From contig DCHI01000003.1 in NCBI GenBank assembly GCA_002314795.1, forward strand, positions 1-11,462: a DNA stretch of 11,462 bases, read 5' to 3'. This DNA is from Bacteroidales bacterium UBA1756 (lineage in GTDB: Bacteria > Bacteroidota > Bacteroidia > Bacteroidales > WCHB1-69). Positions 8,301 through 11,462 of the stretch are shown in pieces; position 1 is the stretch's first letter; every line of letters starts with the position of its first letter. The translations under genes were made by a program, and so were the position numbers. The notes beneath the pieces are model-generated. The model had not been told where the DNA came from. It ran no database searches and saw only the letters and a list, made by a program, of their open reading frames with translations.

Positions 8301-9712
8301 GCAAAGGAAAGGATGGGAAAGATTCGTTGAAAGAAAAACCCAACTATGGCAAAATCATTGGTGACGGAATGCTCCGTTTCTTGATGCTTTTGCGTAACGC
8401 ATCCATCAGTTACAGTGAAGGAAACGGTATCTTGTTGCCGGGTTATATGTACTCTCCCAATATGTTGGGTTTGAGTTTTGCTAACGGCTCTCCGGGCTTC
8501 ACTTTCGTATTCGGTGGACAGACGGATATTCGTCACATCGCTTCCGAAAAAGATTGGTTGTCAAAGGATACTCTGCTCAACTATTCTTATCAGGAAAACC
8601 ATAACCGCGTCATCAATTTCCGTGCTACGGTTGAGCCGTTCAAGGATTTTAGAATTGACGTGACCGCCACCCGCAACGAAACTTCCAGTTACTCCGAATA
8701 CTATCGTGCCGACGCCAATGGCAATTTCAATTCGTATTCTCCGAAGACGACGGGCAATTACTCCATTACGCAGTTCGGTTTGGGTAAGTTCTTTACGAAA
8801 GGGGATGAAATTTTCAAAGAATTTATGTCCGTCCGCCAGGAACTTTCCGGACGTCTCGCTGCTGAAAACCCGAACTCTGCCGGTTTAGTCGATTCTACGG
8901 GCTATTTCGACGGTTATGGTAGTTTGTCACAGGAGGTTTTGACCTCGGCGTTCCTTACGGCATACGGTGGAAAGAAGAGTTCAAAGGTAGATGTTTCTAC
9001 GCCGTTCCCAAAAGTTCCGCTTCCGAACTGGCGTCTTAATTACACTGGCTTCAGCAAAATCAAGGGCGTCAACAAGTATTTCCAAAGTTTGTCTTTGACG
9101 CACGCTTACAACTGTACTTACAATGTGGGTAGTTACACTTCCAATCTGTACTACAGCGAGGATGCTAACGGCTGTCCTAATGCTCGTGACCAATTAAGCA
9201 ACTTTATCCCGAAACGCGAAATCGGACAGGTAACCATCTCCGAATCTTTGAACCCGTTGATCGGTTTCGATATGACCTTGAAGAACAGTTTGATGATCAA
9301 GGTTGAGTACAAACGAAGCCGCAACACGTCTCTCAGTTTTGCCAACAATCAGATTACGGAAACAATGTCGAACGAATTCGCCGTTTCTGCGGGCTATCGT
9401 ATCAAGGATATTACGATTGGTTTCATCTTCTCTGGTATGAAAAGACAGATTAGCAGTGATTTGAACTTGAGTCTCTCTTTTGCTTTGAAGGATAATCAGA
9501 CCGTTTTGAGAAAGATTGCTGAAGAAATCAATCAGATTTCCGCTGGTTCACTCGGTATTACCATCAACTTTGCGGCCGACTATCAGTTGAGCAAGCTGGT
9601 CGGTATCACCCTCTACTATGATCACATTATCAACAAACCTTATATTTCACAGCAATATAACAATATGAATATTGAGGCGGGTCTGAAGGTTCGTTTGATG
9701 TTGACACAATAA
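2363..9712 (+). CDS. sprA: T9SS outer-membrane translocon SprA (Sov)
   Basis: SprA/Sov is the giant outer-membrane beta-barrel through which the type IX secretion system moves folded proteins to the cell surface. It is also needed for gliding in gliding species. The 2449-codon length is within the family's usual range of about 2400-2500. The start is GTG at 2363, since no in-frame ATG lies near. It gives a basic n-region (KNTRKY), a hydrophobic core (about 11-25) and likely cleavage near residues 26-29. Cys21 is preceded by Leu, so it is not a lipoprotein. Conserved SprA blocks appear in order: GGDLFESIFGSNTIDIRPSG and a DFENEMKLKFEGKEDDI stretch near residues 190-290, SGGAQTNEFYFKADEYEENR near 348-367, TYIDDFEATKSTTDLRS from 868, NRAKFCWYIIDPIFYR near 920, GKLYFNLGDISEDIL near 1056, DVGYDGLPNE near 1118 and FELVRSDWRTY near 1313. 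The C-terminus (YDHIINKPYISQQYNN) is also typical. A Lys-Gly low-complexity loop occurs at 1975-1987. No frameshift or internal stop is seen. Confidence 0.97.
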   Translation: MIFGKNTRKYLVTIAAAFTLCSLIWALPAPRTSGVLHSVSSEDETQTASPEESSVPVNAPVDDPVVVANTFVADSVLAVHHELPIDPPDTGLRVPIPSYDNNPLDNNQFYSPFHLTTPSSYHTDIHYDSTTNTYNFQNMIGNTPFGPASSMSIEEYIDYDLKNSITNYWRDRGASYTSHSNRRGSGIIPQIHVGGDLFESIFGSNTIDIRPSGNVELIFGVIHNRNDNPSLPVKQRKVTQFNFDENIQLNALAKIGDKIEFNLNYNTEAMFDFENEMKLKFEGKEDDILQLIEFGNVTMPLNSTLITGSQSLFGGKLQLKFGKLMITAVASEKRAESQTITISGGAQTNEFYFKADEYEENRHYFLGQFFRDHYNQYLSTLPLVSSPIVITKIEVWRTTIGSATTDNRNIVAFTDLGESEPQFAGFTRTPGVNYPCDSSNNLTSVIDTSLYRELSTVNNNLHARGLTSGVDYEKVESARLLSSSEYTFNSKLGFISLNTALTSDQVLAVAFQYTVIGDDHVYQVGEFANEVSAPNCIRVKLLKSTTLDTKAPLWDLMMKNVYSLGAYQVSSEDFILNVLYTGDDEGVANGFFNLGPQKGIPLIRLMGLDSLNKQNDPYPDGIFDFLDNAATQGGTINATNGKIFFPTVEPFGKDLRAKLTDPAIADRYAFDTLYRATKTIAQQYTSKNKYYLEGSYKSSYGSEIYLNAMNIPEGSVTVTAGGITLQENIDYTVNYSMGTVSITNQGVLNSGTPINISLENQSTYGMNDQRMFGLNLDYKFSENFNIGATVLNLNERPITQKVNYGNEPINNTIWGMNANYKTALPFVTKAVNLMSFHSTTTESNLQLAGEFAHFIPGHSRAIGKEGTTYIDDFEATKSTTDLRSVYKWSLASTPQSQLQMFPEAKTSENDPVRRQLAYGYNRAKFCWYIIDPIFYRNNSATPSNITVDDQSATYAREVYETELFPYKESANSTPTNISVLNLAFYPSERGPYNYDVNGAEGLSAGVNADGDLNDPASRWGGIMREMDNTDFESANYEYIEFWMMDPFIDNPNHTGGKLYFNLGDISEDILKDGKKFFENGLPVDGSDQDVEFTVWGRVPTIQMIVTAFDNNDDSRANQDVGYDGLPNEREQTFFQDSYLTLLSNQYGVGSQAYQKAMADPSSDNYHYFRGSDYDAADVKILDRYKYYNNMEGNSPTDAQSPESYPTTGTNVPNMEDVNNDNTLSEDEKYYQYVIDLRPDRMNVGENYINDVFEAVPEPLPNGSRPTTKWYQFKIPIKSPDKVVGNISGFNSIRFMRLFMREFNEPIICRLATFELVRSDWRTYALDLLEDGDYLPASGGDQTNFNVSSLSYEENGNRTPIPYVLPPGIEREQGYGSTTIYYVNEQALTMKVQNLVDGDARAIYKSTAYDLRKFKKLRMFVHAEKVNQTDVLNKGDVTVFIRLGSDFTDNYYEYEIPVELTPWYCGKDSTAIWPKSNRMEIVLDSLVSAKQKRNVEARAGTVKYNEPYTVELDDGMQITVVGNPNLADVATIMIGVRNPKKRTLNDGDDMLSKSVEVWVNELRLCEFDKKQGFATLGRMRLNLADVGDITLSGTYSTPGFGSLDQSVTETQQETMYTVDFATNLEAGKTLFPEKWNVRIPLHYDLSQSVSIPEYNPLNPDVKLKEDLKTYETKKERDSIRNMTTDFVRRQNVNLMNVRKERNFDGPIKIRPWDIENFDISYAYSEVKSHNVDVEFDNEYSHQGEFGYSFNYNPKNIRPLSNQKWLKSKWLQLIRDFNFYPLPKMFTFRATVLREMNEFKYRPKSKGNIIIDTSYVKTFDLTRNYALRWDLAQSLKLEYTANVIARLDEPQGLIDTREEKDSIWRCFGKGGRVNTFQQRFDVSWQIPINKIPIFSWITASARYGSTYDFTSAALSLKSLGNTISNSQTIQLNGNVNFVNLYNKIPYLKKINQGSNKNTKGKSAMKAAMSKDDEADAKGKGKGKGKDGKDSLKEKPNYGKIIGDGMLRFLMLLRNASISYSEGNGILLPGYMYSPNMLGLSFANGSPGFTFVFGGQTDIRHIASEKDWLSKDTLLNYSYQENHNRVINFRATVEPFKDFRIDVTATRNETSSYSEYYRADANGNFNSYSPKTTGNYSITQFGLGKFFTKGDEIFKEFMSVRQELSGRLAAENPNSAGLVDSTGYFDGYGSLSQEVLTSAFLTAYGGKKSSKVDVSTPFPKVPLPNWRLNYTGFSKIKGVNKYFQSLSLTHAYNCTYNVGSYTSNLYYSEDANGCPNARDQLSNFIPKREIGQVTISESLNPLIGFDMTLKNSLMIKVEYKRSRNTSLSFANNQITETMSNEFAVSAGYRIKDITIGFIFSGMKRQISSDLNLSLSFALKDNQTVLRKIAEEINQISAGSLGITINFAADYQLSKLVGITLYYDHIINKPYISQQYNNMNIEAGLKVRLMLTQ
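8285..8323 (+). repeat. Low-complexity Lys-Gly tract inside sprA
   Basis: A purine-rich stretch built on AAAGGN/AAGGGN hexamers encodes KGKGKGKGKDGKD at SprA residues 1975-1987. It sits within a longer charged, apparently disordered segment (about 1955-1995) between beta-strand-rich regions, so it is probably a solvent-exposed loop of the barrel. The reading frame continues normally on both sides. The hexamer repeat could change length by slippage in whole-codon steps only when two codons are gained or lost together. Confidence 0.8.
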
Positions 9713-9716
9713 TAAT

Positions 9717-9741
9717 TTATCTATTCTAATCGAATAAATAA
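9717..9741. repeat. AT-rich inverted repeat between sprA and atoE
   Basis: TTATCTATTC (9717-9726) and GAATAAATAA (9732-9741) can pair over 10 positions with one mismatch and a 5-nt loop. It fills most of the 35-bp gap between the sprA stop and the atoE ATG. The stem has a single G-C pair, so it is weak, and it lacks a following U tract. A role as terminator or attenuator is possible but poorly supported. Confidence 0.4.
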
Positions 9742-9747
9742 TTACTT

Positions 9748-11100
9748 ATGTTTCAGAAAATCATTAAGGGCTGTGTGAATCTTGTTCAACGATATTTGCC
9801 CGAACCGTTTATTTTTGCCGTCATTCTGACGCTCGTTGCCGTTGTTTTAGCTATGCCCATCTGTCATCAGACGCCGATGGAGGTTGTTGAACATTGGGGG
9901 CAGGGCGTATGGGGCCTTCTCGCTTTTTCTATGCAGATGGCCTTGGTTTTGGTGTGCGGTTCCGCCTTGGCAGCTGCTCCTGTGGTCAAACGGGGCATTA
10001 GCGCTTTGGCTTCGTTGCCGAAAAATCCGGCGGGTGCCATCGCCTTGGTCACTTTCGTCTCCGCTTTGGCTTGTTGGCTCAACTGGGGTTTCGGACTTAT
10101 CGTCGGTGTCATTTTCGCTAAGGAAATTGCCCGCAAGCTGTCCGGTGTCGATTATCGGTTGCTGATTGCCTCCGCATACAGCGGGTTCGTCGTATGGCAC
10201 GCAGGACTTTCAGGTTCCATTCCGTTAACGATGGCTACTCCGGGTGACGCATTGAAAAATGCCACCAATGGTGTTCTGACGGAGCCCGTTCCCATTTCAC
10301 ATACAATACTGGAACCTCACAATTTAGCAATGGTCGTTTTGGTCATTTTAGCTATTACGGCGGTCAATGCGCTGATGCACCCGAAAAAGGAGAATGTCAT
10401 CTCCGTTGACCCAGACTTGTTGAAAGAGGACGAGCCGGCACCCGTTCAGAAAGCGGCGACGCCTGCTGAAAAAATGGAAAACAGCCGTATCCTCAGTTGG
10501 ATTATCGCGCTCATCGGATTGAGCTATGTGGTCCTCAATTTAGGTTTTCGCGGTGGCTCTTTGGACTTGAATTCCGTCATTATGCTGTTCTTGTTTTCCG
10601 GAGTCATCTTGCACGGGACGCCGTTGGCTTACGTGCGTGCCTTTTCGAAAGCCGCATCAGGAGCGGCCGGAATTTTGCTTCAGTTTCCGTTTTATGCCGG
10701 AATTATGGGAATCATCACCGGAGTAGGGGAGAGCGGTATCTGCTTCGGGACGGTCATCAGCGATGCCTGTATTTCGATTTCCACTCCGCACACCTATCCG
10801 TTGCTCACGTTCCTGTGCGCTGCCGTTCTCAATATGTTCGTTCCGTCCGGAGGTGGGCACTGGGCCATCCAAGCTCCCATTATGTTCGCAGCGGGCGCCG
10901 ACCTCAATGTCGATCCGGGACTCACGGGCACGGCCATCGCCTGGGGTGATGCTTGGACCAACCTTATTCAGCCCTTCTGGGCCATTCCTGCGCTGGCCAT
11001 TGCCAAATTGAACGCCAAGGACATTATGGGTTTCTGTATCATCGACCTGGTCGTGAGTGGTGTTATTATTTGCGCGGGCTTACTGATTTGGGCGTGGTAA
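9748..11100 (+). CDS. atoE: Short-chain fatty acid transporter, AtoE family
   Basis: This encodes a 450-residue polytopic inner-membrane protein that is colinear with E. coli AtoE, the permease that brings in short-chain fatty acids such as acetoacetate or butyrate. Family landmarks include PEPFIFAVILTL near residue 18, FSMQMALVL near 60, NWGFGLIVGVIFAKEIAR from 112, SGSIPLTMATPGD near 155, the MENSRILSWII block after a charged cytoplasmic loop (about 210-245), LLQFPFYAGIMGI near 309, NMFVPSGGGHWAIQAP from 362 and QPFWAIPALAIAKLNAKDIM near the end. About 10-12 membrane segments are expected. The ATG at 9748 begins at the usual family position with no Shine-Dalgarno. It lies 35 bp after sprA on the same strand, so it may be read from the same transcript, but no functional link to secretion is apparent. 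The exact substrate is inferred from the family; no ato catabolic genes are in the window. Confidence 0.93.
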   Translation: MFQKIIKGCVNLVQRYLPEPFIFAVILTLVAVVLAMPICHQTPMEVVEHWGQGVWGLLAFSMQMALVLVCGSALAAAPVVKRGISALASLPKNPAGAIALVTFVSALACWLNWGFGLIVGVIFAKEIARKLSGVDYRLLIASAYSGFVVWHAGLSGSIPLTMATPGDALKNATNGVLTEPVPISHTILEPHNLAMVVLVILAITAVNALMHPKKENVISVDPDLLKEDEPAPVQKAATPAEKMENSRILSWIIALIGLSYVVLNLGFRGGSLDLNSVIMLFLFSGVILHGTPLAYVRAFSKAASGAAGILLQFPFYAGIMGIITGVGESGICFGTVISDACISISTPHTYPLLTFLCAAVLNMFVPSGGGHWAIQAPIMFAAGADLNVDPGLTGTAIAWGDAWTNLIQPFWAIPALAIAKLNAKDIMGFCIIDLVVSGVIICAGLLIWAW

Positions 11101-11153
11101 CGGTCGGCAAAACAAACGGACGATTCTTTTGGGTGGGTAGAATTCATTCCGTC

Positions 11154-11175
11154 ACGTTTCTCGAACGTTTCTCGA
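11154..11175. repeat. 11-bp direct duplication ACGTTTCTCGA
   Basis: Two perfect adjacent copies of ACGTTTCTCGA occupy 11154-11164 and 11165-11175 in the intergenic DNA between atoE and the transposase gene. The ACGTTTC core is shared with the left arm of the palindrome at 11376-11407. This may be a degenerate relative of the same element or chance. Confidence 0.7.
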
Positions 11176-11193
11176 AATATTGAACAATAACGC

Positions 11194-11235
11194 AACAATA
11201 TTGTTAAATATTTGTTTATGCACGACAAATATTTA
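11194..11235. repeat. Inverted repeats just upstream of the transposase gene
   Basis: AACAATATTGTT (11194-11205) is a perfect 12-bp palindrome. Next to it, TAAATATTTGT (11205-11215) and ACAAATATTTA (11225-11235) form a perfect 11-bp inverted repeat with a 9-nt loop, ending 4 bp before the transposase ATG. A further pair, AATATTG (11176-11182) and CAATATT (11196-11202), overlaps them. Possible roles are a terminator for the upstream unit, a hairpin that hides the transposase start, or an element end. The sequence does not decide between these. Apart from these repeats and the 11-bp duplication, I see nothing coding in 11101-11239. Confidence 0.65.
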
Positions 11236-11239
11236 TAAT

Positions 11240-11462
11240 ATGGTTGAAAAATATCAAAACAAATATCGTGTTTCATCGGCCCGTGCGGTATGGCACGATT
11301 ACGACGATGGTATGTATTTCATAACCATTTGCACGCAAAACCGCGAACATTTTTTCGGGGAAATCATCAACGACGTTGTAGAGACGTTTCATGAAACGTC
11401 TCTACAATGCCCCAATGGTGAAACGTCTCTACAATGTCCCAATGGTGAAACGTCTCTACAAT
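11240..11462 (+). CDS. REP-associated tyrosine transposase (RAYT), 5' part only
   Basis: An ATG at 11240 opens a frame that runs 74 codons without a stop to the window edge. The first 42 residues have the opening pattern of Y1/IS200-like RAYT proteins: KYRVSSARAVWHDYDDGMYF (8-27) followed by ITICTQNREHFFGEI (28-42). RAYTs are single-strand DNA transposases associated with dispersed palindromic REP sequences. The catalytic His-x-His and tyrosine motifs would lie beyond the window, so activity cannot be judged. From residue 47 the protein is encoded by a palindrome and 27-bp repeats, giving ETSLQCPNG units at 52-60 and 61-69 and a truncated third from residue 70. This insert replaces the variable segment that usually follows GEI, and the frame stays open. 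It may be an intact gene with an in-frame repeat insert, or a gene broken further on. No ribosome binding site is seen. Confidence 0.75.
   Translation, partial: MVEKYQNKYRVSSARAVWHDYDDGMYFITICTQNREHFFGEIINDVVETFHETSLQCPNGETSLQCPNGETSLQ
11376..11407. repeat. Perfect 32-bp palindrome (REP-like)
   Basis: The 16-bp half TTGTAGAGACGTTTCA (11376-11391) is followed directly by its exact reverse complement (11392-11407). It lies in frame inside the transposase gene, with its left arm covering residues 46-51. Perfect imperfect-loop-free palindromes of this kind are typical of REP/BIME-type elements linked to RAYT genes. Its right arm is also the core of the 27-bp tandem repeat that follows. Confidence 0.93.
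11393..11462 (+). repeat. 27-bp tandem repeat, at least 2.6 copies
   Basis: Units at 11393-11419 and 11420-11446 differ at one base (C or T in the Cys/Pro codon region, TGC versus TGT). A third copy starts at 11447 and is cut by the window end after 16 bp. Each unit is the palindrome's right arm GAAACGTCTCTACAA plus a 12-bp spacer TGYCCCAATGGT. The unit length is nine codons, so the array encodes repeated ETSLQCPNG in the transposase frame. The sole difference is synonymous. Confidence 0.93.

Noticed and set aside
11101..11150. Rho-independent terminator straight after atoE
   Set aside because: I found no GC-rich stem followed by a T tract there. The only strong stems are the AT-rich ones further on, at 11176-11235.
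11378..11462. Possible CRISPR array at the right end
   Set aside because: The repeated units are separated by near-identical 12-bp spacers rather than unique 30-bp spacers, and the repeat is a coding tandem repeat next to a palindrome.

Overview
The window reads as a piece of a Bacteroidota chromosome, most likely from a Bacteroidales-like lineage. Three things point there. It carries sprA (sov), the outer-membrane translocon of the type IX secretion system (T9SS), which is found in this phylum. Its start codons lack Shine-Dalgarno sequences. Its best promoter candidates match the phylum's -7 box (TAnnTTTG). I cannot name a genus from sequence alone.

Layout: the left end is a short 9-bp tandem repeat (1-45) that supplies the stop codon of a minus-strand MATE efflux gene (39-1397). 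A small PspC-domain membrane protein (1446-1631, minus) lies just upstream of the MATE gene and is probably in the same transcript. A 121-bp divergent intergenic region (1632-1752) holds two back-to-back -7 promoter boxes inside a 14-bp inverted repeat. One faces left to pspC-MATE and the other faces right to ruvA.

On the plus strand, ruvA (1753-2340; Holliday junction branch migration) is followed after 22 bp by the very large sprA (2363-9712, 2449 codons, GTG start). A further 35 bp on is an AtoE-type short-chain fatty acid transporter (9748-11100). The tight spacing suggests a ruvA-sprA-atoE transcription unit, although the three proteins have unrelated jobs: DNA recombination, protein secretion/gliding and fatty acid uptake.

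The right end changes character. A 139-bp intergenic stretch rich in short inverted and direct repeats leads into the 5' part of a REP-associated tyrosine transposase (RAYT, Y1/IS200-like) gene that runs off the window at 11462. A perfect 32-bp palindrome and a 27-bp (9-codon) tandem repeat lie in frame inside this gene. The transposase therefore appears to carry the kind of palindromic element such enzymes are thought to act on. This is the most unusual structure in the window. Apart from it, the window is mostly ordinary chromosomal genes.
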